Source: JAAFHZ01 sp964247085
GTDB taxonomy: Bacteria > Cyanobacteriota > Cyanobacteriia > Cyanobacteriales > Chamaesiphonaceae
Assembly: GCA_964247085.1 (NCBI GenBank)
Contig: CAXTSX010000003.1
Location: forward strand, 92,808 to 156,807
DNA: 64,000 bases
Direction: 5' to 3'
Part shown: positions 34,999 to 42,921 of the stretch, one piece after another
How positions within the stretch are numbered: the stretch's first letter is position 1
How the letters are laid out: each line of letters starts with the position of its first letter
Notes under the pieces: generated by a model
Databases searched by the model: none
What the model was told of the DNA's origin: nothing
The model's input: the letters and a program-made list of their open reading frames with translations, nothing else
Made by a program: the position numbers and the translations under genes

Positions 34999-35214
34999 AT
35001 GAAAAATCATCAATCTCGTTTCTGGATTGCTCTAGGTATAGTTTTCACAACCTTACTACCTTTAGCGATCGCTGAAGCGGCTTGTCGCCCCACCGGTCGC
35101 TATGCGGCTGGTAAACCAATTTTAAAATGTTCTGGTCGTACCAAATGCCGCCCTACCGGTCGAATTAAGGTGGTGAAAGGTGTCCGTTATCAAGATTTAA
35201 GGTGTCCTCGCTAA
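34999..35214 (+). CDS. Secreted Cys-rich miniprotein, copy A
   Basis: 71 residues from ATG 34999 (TTG at 34960 is less likely). A signal peptide (MKNHQSRFWIALGIVFTTLL, cut near AIAEA) precedes a short mature part with four Cys: ACRPTGRYAAGKPILKCSGR then TKCRPTGRIKVVKGVRY ending in LRC. The CRPTGR motif occurs twice. It is clearly paralogous to the gene at 35390. Probably an exported disulfide-bonded peptide; role unknown. It follows the retron RT by 162 bp, but nothing proves a link. Confidence 0.7.
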   Translation: MKNHQSRFWIALGIVFTTLLPLAIAEAACRPTGRYAAGKPILKCSGRTKCRPTGRIKVVKGVRYQDLRCPR

Positions 35215-35240
35215 CACCCTCAGACTGGGTTGAAAAATCA

Positions 35241-35286
35241 AGAACAGGTTCGTGAGTGGTTAGAAATTTCTCACAGCCTGTTTTTC
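35241..35286 (+). terminator. Terminator hairpin after miniprotein A
   Basis: AACAGG..GTGAG and CTCAC..CCTGTT form a two-part stem across a short loop, followed by TTTTTC. It lies between the two paralogous miniprotein genes. Confidence 0.65.
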
Positions 35287-35389
35287 AGTAATAGCAGTTC
35301 CAATGGAGTTGATTGACTATTGCTGGCAAAATTGCCGGAAATAGAGAGGGGATGAGCGTATATGGTGAAACCTCTGAAGTAATTATCAT

Positions 35390-35623
35390 ATGAACAATCG
35401 TCAATCTTTTGTCTGGATGTCTGTGGGTTTAGTCTTTGGACTATCGCTATCGTTCGATTTAGCGGTCACCACATCCTCCGCTGAAGCCTTTTGTCGTCCA
35501 TCGGGTCAATCTATTGCCAGTCGATCTATTGCCAGCTGTTCCGGTCGGACGAAATGTCGCCCCACGGGTCGCATTCATTTTGTACAAGGAGTTCGCTATA
35601 AAGTACTGAGCTGTTTAAAGTAG
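35390..35623 (+). CDS. Secreted Cys-rich miniprotein, copy B
   Basis: 77 residues. MNNRQSFVWMSVGLVFGLSL starts a signal peptide cut near SSAEA. The mature part has four Cys with the same order as copy A: FCRPSGQ ... CSGRTKCRPTGRIHFVQGVR ... LSC. The two copies share about half of the mature positions. A tandem duplication gave a small family of about 45-residue secreted peptides. Function unknown. Confidence 0.7.
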   Translation: MNNRQSFVWMSVGLVFGLSLSFDLAVTTSSAEAFCRPSGQSIASRSIASCSGRTKCRPTGRIHFVQGVRYKVLSCLK

Positions 35624-35783
35624 TACTGTTATCAAACCTTCGTGCGGTGATTTCACTATGGCAGCATCCGAGCAATTCTAGTCTCTTGATTCACAACTTG
35701 TGATCATTTGTCGCAATCGTAACAATACTTTATTTTTTTCTTGTCTACCATGAAAGTAACTGTTAGCGATTGAGGTGCCAGTG

Positions 35784-36224
35784 ATGGCTCTTACTAAAAT
35801 TGTCGAAGTTCGTAATCTTTCCTCCGTGAAAGCTGGAATGGTGGCCTTTTATACGCCCCAAACTAGCGATGAAACAATGCTAGTCCAAATCGCTCCGTAT
35901 AGTATCGATAATATGTTTGTCCATCGTCATCAAACAGATCAGTTGCTCGTCGTGCGGGGCAGTGTGGTTTTGGTCGTTTTGCTCGATCGACAGTATCAAT
36001 ATATTCCCCTCACCGATCTCGAACCACAAGTGGTGACAATTCCGCCGCTGGTGCCCCATGCCGCGATTAATCTTGGTGCCGAGCCCTGTATGGTAATCAA
36101 TGCCGTTCAATATCACGGTACCCCCAACGCTAGAGATTACCAACCGACGAACCCGCCCTTTGCCTATGATCTAGATAAGGTGAGAAGATTGATGTCGATA
36201 GTCGATTTGGCGGAGGCTAGCTAG
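35784..36224 (+). CDS. Cupin-fold protein
   Basis: About 146 residues from ATG 35784 (a GTG at 35775 is possible). Cupin motif 1 is around FVHRHQTDQLLVVRG and motif 2 around TIPPLVPHAAINLG. The metal ligands HxH ... H look preserved (VHRHQ, PHAAIN). The nearest idea is a dTDP-sugar-epimerase-like or metal-binding cupin; the substrate is unknown. Its last 8 bp overlap the 3' end of txlA on the other strand. Confidence 0.75.
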   Translation: MALTKIVEVRNLSSVKAGMVAFYTPQTSDETMLVQIAPYSIDNMFVHRHQTDQLLVVRGSVVLVVLLDRQYQYIPLTDLEPQVVTIPPLVPHAAINLGAEPCMVINAVQYHGTPNARDYQPTNPPFAYDLDKVRRLMSIVDLAEAS

Positions 36225-36801
36225 TTGTGACCTGGGCACCATGACCGCGTGGGTCAGAAGACTTCGGTGAACTCGGAGTAGCTGGAGTCATTTTGGAAGT
36301 TTGGCCTTCGGCATGTTGGATGGTGGGGTTGTTATCGGAAATTGGTTTAATGCGACCTGCAATAATAGCATCCAGGCTCGATCGCACTACGCTGTCAGGC
36401 TGTTCGCCAATAACTTCACCTAACACGGCTCCCTGTCGATCGAAGAAAATAAAGTGCGGAATGCCATCGACTCGATATTTTTCAATTTCTGGCAACCACT
36501 TAGTGTTATCTACGTTCAGCATGGCAAAGTTTACTGTTTGGGCATAGTCTTTTTTAACTTTGGCCAAGCTGGGAGCCATTGCTTGGCAGCTGGTACACCA
36601 ATCAGCATAGAATTCCATTAATGTTGGTTTACCGTTAGCAAGAGCAACTTCAATCGGAGTAGCAGCTTGGGCTTGAGCTGCTAATGCTGCGTCTCCTTGC
36701 TGAGTCTTGAGGCCAAAGAAGAGAGCGATCGCCAGTACAACTGCGGTAATCGCAACGATAATATTGGGCAGTTTATTGCCAGAGGATGTTTCCTGAGCCA
36801 T
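36217..36801 (-). CDS. txlA: Membrane-anchored thioredoxin-like protein TxlA
   Basis: 194 residues. An N-terminal helix (NIIVAITAVVLAIALFFGL) anchors a thioredoxin fold with the active site FYADWCTSCQAMAPSL and cis-Pro loop GIPHFIFFD. It matches cyanobacterial TxlA/HCF164, which passes electrons into the thylakoid lumen for cytochrome assembly. The C-terminus has a low-complexity Ser/Pro/Thr tail. Ends overlapping the cupin gene's stop (8 bp). Confidence 0.88.
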   Translation of the reverse strand: MAQETSSGNKLPNIIVAITAVVLAIALFFGLKTQQGDAALAAQAQAATPIEVALANGKPTLMEFYADWCTSCQAMAPSLAKVKKDYAQTVNFAMLNVDNTKWLPEIEKYRVDGIPHFIFFDRQGAVLGEVIGEQPDSVVRSSLDAIIAGRIKPISDNNPTIQHAEGQTSKMTPATPSSPKSSDPRGHGAQVTTS

Positions 36802-36930
36802 GGGTGGTTGAAATTGAGCAGTGAAGTGGATGGGCAGCTTTCCTGGAAAATAATCGAGAGCTGCCCTAATTCTAACTTGCTCTACAACAGAAGGATTAAG
36901 ATGAAGAGATGACAGTGGATTTCCCCAGTT

Positions 36931-37335
36931 ATGAAAAAACGTCTCACTCTGACTTTTCCTCGGCGAGCAATCCAGATGCCGGTAGCCTATCGACTGGCTA
37001 AAGATTTTAACGTCGCCGCTAATATTATTCGAGCACAGGTGGCTCCCAACCAGATTGGTAAGCTGGTGGTGGAGTTGTCTGGGGATATTGACGAACTAGA
37101 AGCATCGATCGACTGGATGCGTTCTCAAGGTATTCAGGTGGGCACCACTAATCGGGAAATATCGATCGATGAAAATGTCTGTGTAGATTGTGGTCTATGT
37201 ACGGGGGTGTGCCCGACTGAGGCGTTGTATTTGGAGCCAGAGACTTATAAGCTGGGGTTTGCCCGGTCTAAATGTATTGTCTGCGAGCAGTGCATTCCGA
37301 CTTGTCCGGTACAAGCTATTTCTACTAACCTATAA
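36931..37335 (+). CDS. NIL domain plus 2[4Fe-4S] ferredoxin
   Basis: 134 residues. N-terminal NIL domain (VAYRLAKDFNVAANIIRAQV, KLVVELSGDIDELEASIDWM) and two cluster motifs: CVDCGLCTGVCPTEAL and CIVCEQCIPTCPVQAI. This is a common cyanobacterial two-domain protein, possibly in methionine/sulfur or iron-sulfur metabolism. It is followed 29 bp later by the DUF1499 gene. Confidence 0.92.
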   Translation: MKKRLTLTFPRRAIQMPVAYRLAKDFNVAANIIRAQVAPNQIGKLVVELSGDIDELEASIDWMRSQGIQVGTTNREISIDENVCVDCGLCTGVCPTEALYLEPETYKLGFARSKCIVCEQCIPTCPVQAISTNL

Positions 37336-37364
37336 GAACCCTCTTTATAAGATTGCAGCTCCAG

Positions 37365-37844
37365 ATGGTTATCCCCAAATTTATTCGATCGATCGGCTAT
37401 ACAATCCTGACCATCGCGGCGCTGCTATTCATTGCCGTTAACTTTAATCTGACCGCTGGTGCCCAGCCTACCAATTTGGGAATTGATAATGGTCATTTGC
37501 TATCCTGCCCAGCTACGCCAAACTGTGTCAGTAGCCAAGCTCCCGCCACCGATATCGCTCACGCGATCGCCCCTTTACCACTAGCCGGAGACAGGGAGCA
37601 GACCATGACTAAGTTACAAAGGGCGATCGAATCGATGCCCCGCACCAAGATTATTCGCGCCAATGATAATTATTTGTATGTGGAAGTGAGTAGCCAGTTG
37701 ATGCGATTCGTAGATGATGTGGAGTTTTACTTAGACGATCAAGCCCAAAAAATTCAAGTTCGATCGGCTGCTCGCTTAGGTGAATCAGATTTGGGCGTAA
37801 ATCGTCAGCGCATTGAAGAGATTCGAACAAAATTAGCTGCTTAA
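37365..37844 (+). CDS. DUF1499-family lipoprotein/periplasmic protein
   Basis: About 159 residues from ATG 37365 (TTG at 37353 possible). A hydrophobic N-terminal segment (FIRSIGYTILTIAALLFIAV) is followed by the DUF1499 pattern LLSCPATPNCVSSQA and KLQRAIESMPRTKII, then YLYVEVSSQLMRFVDDVEFY and the terminal SDLGVNRQRIEEIRTKL. The conserved Cys pair is in CPATPNC. Function is unknown. Confidence 0.85.
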   Translation: MVIPKFIRSIGYTILTIAALLFIAVNFNLTAGAQPTNLGIDNGHLLSCPATPNCVSSQAPATDIAHAIAPLPLAGDREQTMTKLQRAIESMPRTKIIRANDNYLYVEVSSQLMRFVDDVEFYLDDQAQKIQVRSAARLGESDLGVNRQRIEEIRTKLAA

Positions 37845-37911
37845 TGAAATCTTGAATAGCTTAGCTATTATAGGTTTTGGGGCATGTTTGAGTTGCTGCT
37901 AAGGTCGATCT

Positions 37912-37993
37912 AAAAATATCCGTCAAGATTGACGGATATTTTTAGAAAAGTACGTTAAAGTAAAAGGACGTTAACTTTAACGGATATTTTTTA
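37912..37993 (+). promoter_or_regulatory. Palindromic control region of the paired ATPase operon
   Basis: First, a perfect 14-bp hairpin: AAAAATATCCGTCA, loop AGAT, TGACGGATATTTTT (37912-37943), which may terminate the DUF1499 transcript. Then ACGTTAAAGT (37952), ACGTTAACTTTAACGG (37968-37983) and a further ACGGATATTTTTTAGA copy of the hairpin's right arm. The repeated CGTTAA/TTAACG sites in direct and inverted arrangement look like a protein-binding operator for the operon starting at 38005. Confidence 0.5.
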
Positions 37994-38004
37994 GATTCTT
38001 GATT

Positions 38005-39210
38005 ATGAGTAATAGCAACCGCGATCGAGTGCCTTTGAGTGCAATTGTGGGTAGAGATGCCTTGGCACAGCAAGCTTGGCAAATGCTGAAAGAAAAAAGT
38101 ATCGTTTTAACTGCCGAGCGGCGGATGGGTAAAACCTATTTGCTGTATAAGTTGCAGGGTGAAGCTGAGCAGCAACAGCAGAATTGGGCACAGGGTTGGC
38201 TGTGTTTGTTTCAGGATCTGTCTGCTTGCTCCTCGCCGTTAGAATTTGTGCAGAGCGTATTTGATACCGCACAAAAGTTATTAGGCTTACGCCGGAAAGC
38301 AGCTGAAGAAACGAGAAGGTTTCTAAGTCGTTTTCAAGAATTGAAAGTTGGGCCGGTTCAGTTGCCGAAGTCAGCGATACCAGAGTGGAAGGGCATCCTG
38401 CGATCGATATTTGCCGATCTATCTGAGCAATTACCCAATGATCGGGTGGTATTTATGTGGGACGAGTTTCCGGTGATGTTGGATGAAATCATCAAGCAGG
38501 AAGGCGGGGCGAAAATTGCTGGAGAAATTTTGAATTTATTGCACACGCTCCGCGCTGAGTACCCGCGTGTGCGGATGATTATAACGGGTTCTGTGGGTTT
38601 GCACCACATTCTGAATAAATTGAGACAGAGTGGCTTTAATAACCCGGTGAATAATGACATGGATGTATTGTCTGTAGCACCATTGGAGAAAGATTTTGCG
38701 ATTGGTTTTGCGCGATCGCTATTGGAATCTAACAATATTAAATGTCAGGATCTAGCTGTTACTGCTGCAACGATTGCTCAGGAAGTCGATAATATTCCTT
38801 TTTATATTAATGAGATAGTAAAGCGGTTTTGTTATCATCCTCAAGATATTCCTTTGGTACTTGATGTTGAGATGATTCGGCAAGAGGTTCGAGCGTTATT
38901 AGTTGACGCGGATAATACGTTACAGATGGAGAACTACTTGGAACGGATTGAAAATTATTATGGAAAGATCGATAGTGAATTAGTACGGCTGATTTTGGAT
39001 GTAGTGGCAGAGGAAGAACAACCGATCGCGACCAAGGATATTCTCAAAATCATTAATAATGCCAGTTCACCGCCGATTGCAGAGCAATTGATTCGCGATT
39101 TGCTGAAGCTGCTAGAGCAAGACCACTATTTAATCAAAGATCCGAACAATCTAAAATACACTTTTCGTTATTCCTTAATTCGGCGTTATTGGCAATGTCG
39201 GAGAGACTAA
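38005..39210 (+). CDS. STAND/archaeal-type ATPase with C-terminal wHTH
   Basis: About 400 residues from ATG 38005 (TTG at 37999 possible). Walker A is TAERRMGKTYLL (near residue 40), Walker B RVVFMWDEFPV (about 150), sensor-like RMIITGSVGLHHIL. The typical ExxxGKT loop with Arg-Arg-Met is seen in MNS/archaeal ATPase families. The C-terminus (ATKDILKIINNASSPPIAEQ, then RDLLKLLEQDHYLIKDPNN) is a winged helix. It precedes another ATPase by 4 bp. Such paired ATPases may act as signalling NTPases; the role is unknown. Confidence 0.75.
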   Translation: MSNSNRDRVPLSAIVGRDALAQQAWQMLKEKSIVLTAERRMGKTYLLYKLQGEAEQQQQNWAQGWLCLFQDLSACSSPLEFVQSVFDTAQKLLGLRRKAAEETRRFLSRFQELKVGPVQLPKSAIPEWKGILRSIFADLSEQLPNDRVVFMWDEFPVMLDEIIKQEGGAKIAGEILNLLHTLRAEYPRVRMIITGSVGLHHILNKLRQSGFNNPVNNDMDVLSVAPLEKDFAIGFARSLLESNNIKCQDLAVTAATIAQEVDNIPFYINEIVKRFCYHPQDIPLVLDVEMIRQEVRALLVDADNTLQMENYLERIENYYGKIDSELVRLILDVVAEEEQPIATKDILKIINNASSPPIAEQLIRDLLKLLEQDHYLIKDPNNLKYTFRYSLIRRYWQCRRD

Positions 39211-39214
39211 AAAG

Positions 39215-41821
39215 ATGAATACTCCTTTAGTTCAGCAATTAGCACTATCAACTTTTACGCCGAGCACGATGCCCCAGGCGATGCTAGAGGGGATGTTGGT
39301 CCAGCGAGAACAACTATTGCAATCGATCGTGCAGGATTTGGCGGCGAGTGTTGATGGGACGAAGCAATATTTGATGCTGGTGGGGGCGCGAGGAATGGGG
39401 AAGACTCATTTTGTGTCTTTGGTTTATCATCGACTCAAGCAAAAAGTGGGGTTGCAAGATAAGTTATTGATTGCTTGGTTGCGGGAGGAGGAATATGGCG
39501 TTAATTCTTGGCTATATTTGATTATTGAAATTCTGCGATCGTTAAGCCAGGAAGGGATCGAGACCGAGGAGGTGATCGCTAAGTTAGCAGGTTTGCCGAT
39601 TACTGAAGCTGAATATCTAGCTAGCCGAGTATTGATGGAAGTAATTGGTGATAAAACTTTGTTGATTATTACGGAAAATATCGATCAATTGTTATATAGC
39701 CTGGGTGATAAGGAACAGTGGAAGTTTCGGGCATTTCTGCAAGAAACCAATTGCTGTAGCATTTTGGCCACTACCCCGAAGATTTCTGTTGATACGAGCA
39801 AAAAAGATAAGCCTTTCTTTGGTTTCTTTACTCCTATTCATTTGCAAGTTTTTACGCATGACGATGCGGTGGCGATGCTCATTAAAATCGCTGATTTGTC
39901 TGGAAATACTAGTCTGGTTAAGTTTTTAGCTACTGTTGAAGGGAAGAGCCGAGTGCGGGCTTTGCATCATTTGGCGGGAGGTAATCCCCGGGTTTATGCT
40001 CTGTTTGCGCAATTGATTACGGAGGATACTTTAGATGCGCTATTACCAGCGGTATTGGAGATGTTGGATAAGCTTACACCCTACTACCAGTCGCGGGTAG
40101 AGAGTTTAGGTCAGTCGGATGATCAACAGAAAATAGTGATGTATCTGGCGCGGCAAGATAGGGCGGTGACGGTGAAGGAGATTACGGCTCAGTGTTTTAT
40201 TTCGGCGGATAAGACGACTTCTAATGCGTTAAAGAAGTTGAGGGATAAAGGCTATGTGATTTCTACGCAGCGTGGGCGGGAGGTTTTTTATGAGATTTCG
40301 GAAGTTTTGATGCGGTTGTGCTTGGAGATGAAGAATTCTCGGGATGGAGATCTAAAGCTTTGTGTTGATTTTCTACGGATTTGGTATCGCCCGAAGGAAC
40401 GCCAGAAATATTTAGAGCTATTAGAGGCGCAAGGGGAATTAGAACAAGCTAGACATTTTAGAGCATCTTTAGTAAACATTGAATCCGATCCAGTATTCTT
40501 AGCTTGCAAAAAAGACTTAGAACAATTTTTCGATGATGCAAATCTTGATGCTGCACTAAATGTTTGGCAGGAATTAGCAGCTATCCACCAGATTGGTGAA
40601 ACTGAGAAACAACTAGTTATTGATCTGATTACTAATAAAAAAGTAAGTGAAGCTCTCACTACAATTGAGTTTATTCTAGAGAGAAAAACTTTGGAATCGT
40701 TACATTTAAAAGGATTGTTACTATGTGAATCTGGAGAATGGCAACAAGCTTTAAAAACATTTGAAATTATCCTCAATCTCAATCCCAATGAATATAAAGC
40801 TTGGGGTAATCATGGAAATGCACTGTTTAAGCTAGGAAGATATGAGGAGGCTATTGCGAGTTATGACCGTGCTATCGAAATCAAACCAGACTTAGAGAAA
40901 GGTTGGTCTTTCCGAGGTGATGCACTATCTAGTTTAGAAAGATATGAGGAGGCAGTTACAAGTTATAACCACGCTATCAAAATCAAACCAGATGACGATA
41001 TGGTCATTAATTGTATTGGTTTTGCCCTGATTATGTTGAATCGGCATCAAGAAGCACTTAAGAATTTCGATAGTGCTCTTAAGCTCAATCCCAATTATTA
41101 TTTTCATTGGCATTGGCGAGGGAATGCACTGTGTCATTTAGGTAAATATGAAGAGGCATTTGAAAGTTTTGATCGTGCTCTTCAATGCAACCCTAATGAT
41201 AATACTTGGCGTTGGCGCGGTATTGCGATGTGTGATTTAAGTAGATATAAAGAGGCTCTGGAATGCTTTGATCGCGCTCTCCAAATTAATCCAAATGATG
41301 ATGACGCTCGGAATAGTCAAAGGAGCACATTAGATATCTTATCTAGAAATTCTTATGTTAAAGGACTGATTGATTTTGACCAAGGAAATTATTCTGGCGC
41401 TTTAACAAAATGGCAAAAAGTTTTTAAAATAATTCAACAAAAACAACTTAATAATGCGAGCAATCTAATTCAAGGATTTCTAGACGAGGAACTCTTCCCC
41501 AAATTCCAGCAACTCGACGTTCGCGAATTTCTCCCTCAACTCCTCACTATCTACACCAACGCCCAAGTCCTCCCCGATCTCGCCGTTGCCCTTATCCGCA
41601 ACCTCCAAGCCATCCAATCCCCCACCATCAGCAACTACACCGCCACCGAATGGCTCAAAATGTGGCAAGAACTAGCCCAACCCCACCCCGAACTAGCCCT
41701 CGCCCTCCGGATGCTCGCAGCCGGAATCAAATACAAACAAAACCCCCAAGACGATCGAGTATTTCTGAGTCTCCCCCAAGAAATGCGCCCTTTGTTGCGG
41801 GAAGCTTTGGGACTAGAATAA
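39215..41821 (+). CDS. ATPase - wHTH - TPR protein
   Basis: 868 residues. Walker A is MLVGARGMGKTHFVSLVYH (about 54-72). A wHTH (AVTVKEITAQCFISADKTTS, NALKKLRDKGYVISTQRG) is at about 315-365. From about 490 onward there are about six TPRs (AWGNHGNALFKLGRYEEAIA, SFRGDALSSLERYEEAVTSY, HWRGNALCHLGKYEEAFESF, WRWRGIAMCDLSRYKEALEC). The C-terminal 110 residues (LFPKFQQLDVREFLPQLL ... LREALGLE) form another domain and are encoded by conspicuously C-rich DNA. The architecture, an NTPase with a repeat sensor, resembles STAND-type immune receptors. No effector domain is seen. Confidence 0.75.
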   Translation: MNTPLVQQLALSTFTPSTMPQAMLEGMLVQREQLLQSIVQDLAASVDGTKQYLMLVGARGMGKTHFVSLVYHRLKQKVGLQDKLLIAWLREEEYGVNSWLYLIIEILRSLSQEGIETEEVIAKLAGLPITEAEYLASRVLMEVIGDKTLLIITENIDQLLYSLGDKEQWKFRAFLQETNCCSILATTPKISVDTSKKDKPFFGFFTPIHLQVFTHDDAVAMLIKIADLSGNTSLVKFLATVEGKSRVRALHHLAGGNPRVYALFAQLITEDTLDALLPAVLEMLDKLTPYYQSRVESLGQSDDQQKIVMYLARQDRAVTVKEITAQCFISADKTTSNALKKLRDKGYVISTQRGREVFYEISEVLMRLCLEMKNSRDGDLKLCVDFLRIWYRPKERQKYLELLEAQGELEQARHFRASLVNIESDPVFLACKKDLEQFFDDANLDAALNVWQELAAIHQIGETEKQLVIDLITNKKVSEALTTIEFILERKTLESLHLKGLLLCESGEWQQALKTFEIILNLNPNEYKAWGNHGNALFKLGRYEEAIASYDRAIEIKPDLEKGWSFRGDALSSLERYEEAVTSYNHAIKIKPDDDMVINCIGFALIMLNRHQEALKNFDSALKLNPNYYFHWHWRGNALCHLGKYEEAFESFDRALQCNPNDNTWRWRGIAMCDLSRYKEALECFDRALQINPNDDDARNSQRSTLDILSRNSYVKGLIDFDQGNYSGALTKWQKVFKIIQQKQLNNASNLIQGFLDEELFPKFQQLDVREFLPQLLTIYTNAQVLPDLAVALIRNLQAIQSPTISNYTATEWLKMWQELAQPHPELALALRMLAAGIKYKQNPQDDRVFLSLPQEMRPLLREALGLE

Positions 41822-41937
41822 AATCTCACAATACGACCGAGAGCAATGGAAACCATGATGGTTGCATCCAGAACATGCTGAAAATCAATTCCAAACCGTC
41901 TAAATCCACTGTGATCAATTTTAAGTGAGGTAATCAA

Positions 41938-42750
41938 TTGAAACATGTTGTATCGGCCGATTGGTTAACTAAAAATCTCGATAATGAACAAGTCGTAATC
42001 ATTGATTGTCGATTTTCTCTAGCTGACCCCACACTAGGACGACAAAAATATTTAGAGTCCCATATTCCTGGCGCTCATTATCTAGACCTAAATCAAGATC
42101 TCTCCGCACCAGTTCAAAAATATGGTGGTCGTCATCCCTTACCCAACCCCCAAATCTTAGCTACAAAATTTGCCCAAATTGGTATTGAGTTTGGCAAAAC
42201 TTTGGTGATAGCTTACGATGATTCGCGATTTGCTTTTGCCTCCCGGTTATGGTGGCTACTGCGCTACTATGGGCACGATCGAGTGGCTGTTTTAGATGGT
42301 GGATATCCCCAATGGTTGAAAGCTGGTTTTCCAGTATTGATCGAAGAACCAATTAGTCGCTTGGCTTCTTTTGTACCTCAGATCCAGCCAGATTGGACAG
42401 TATCGATCGAAGCAGTCTCCAACTGTGATGAGCATTCCCCTATCCTGTTGATAGATTCTCGGGAAGCCGATCGATATGCTGGAATTCGAGAGCCGATCGA
42501 CCCTTACACCGGTCGGATTTCTGGTGCATACAATTATCCCTGGTTAGAAGTGACTGACGATGAGGGTTTCATGAGGCCAGAGACTTGGCAACAACAGCAC
42601 TGGCAAGAACTATCGCCCAACCAGACCAAGGTTCTATACTGTGGCTCCGGGGTAACAGCTTGCGTGAATGCACTATCGTTAGCAATTGGTGGATATCCAG
42701 AACCACAAATATATCCTGGGGGTTGGAGCGACTGGTGTGCACATTATTAA
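41938..42750 (+). CDS. sseA: Thiosulfate/3-mercaptopyruvate sulfurtransferase (tandem rhodanese)
   Basis: 270 residues with two rhodanese halves. The N-terminal half (VVIIDCRFSLADPTLGRQKY, DDSRFAFASRLWWLLRYYGH) is inactive, and the C-terminal half holds the active-site Cys in VLYCGSGVTACVNAL and the typical IYPGGWSDWC end. Start is the TTG at 41938 with GAGG about 8 bp before it; the sequence KHVVSADWL is the family N-terminus. Cytoplasmic sulfur transfer. Confidence 0.9.
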   Translation: MKHVVSADWLTKNLDNEQVVIIDCRFSLADPTLGRQKYLESHIPGAHYLDLNQDLSAPVQKYGGRHPLPNPQILATKFAQIGIEFGKTLVIAYDDSRFAFASRLWWLLRYYGHDRVAVLDGGYPQWLKAGFPVLIEEPISRLASFVPQIQPDWTVSIEAVSNCDEHSPILLIDSREADRYAGIREPIDPYTGRISGAYNYPWLEVTDDEGFMRPETWQQQHWQELSPNQTKVLYCGSGVTACVNALSLAIGGYPEPQIYPGGWSDWCAHY

Positions 42751-42921
42751 ATCAATATTTCTGGAATATCAACAATTGGCAGTGGTTTTTAAATTAAAAC
42801 TATCCTGACCCAATGTGTAATTATTGTAATAACATATAGGTAGGTTGGTATAAAAATTTGTAGGCGTGCTTCGACGCAATATCACGCTGCCTGAAAATCC
42901 TGCAAAAAGTAAGTTGAGAAA

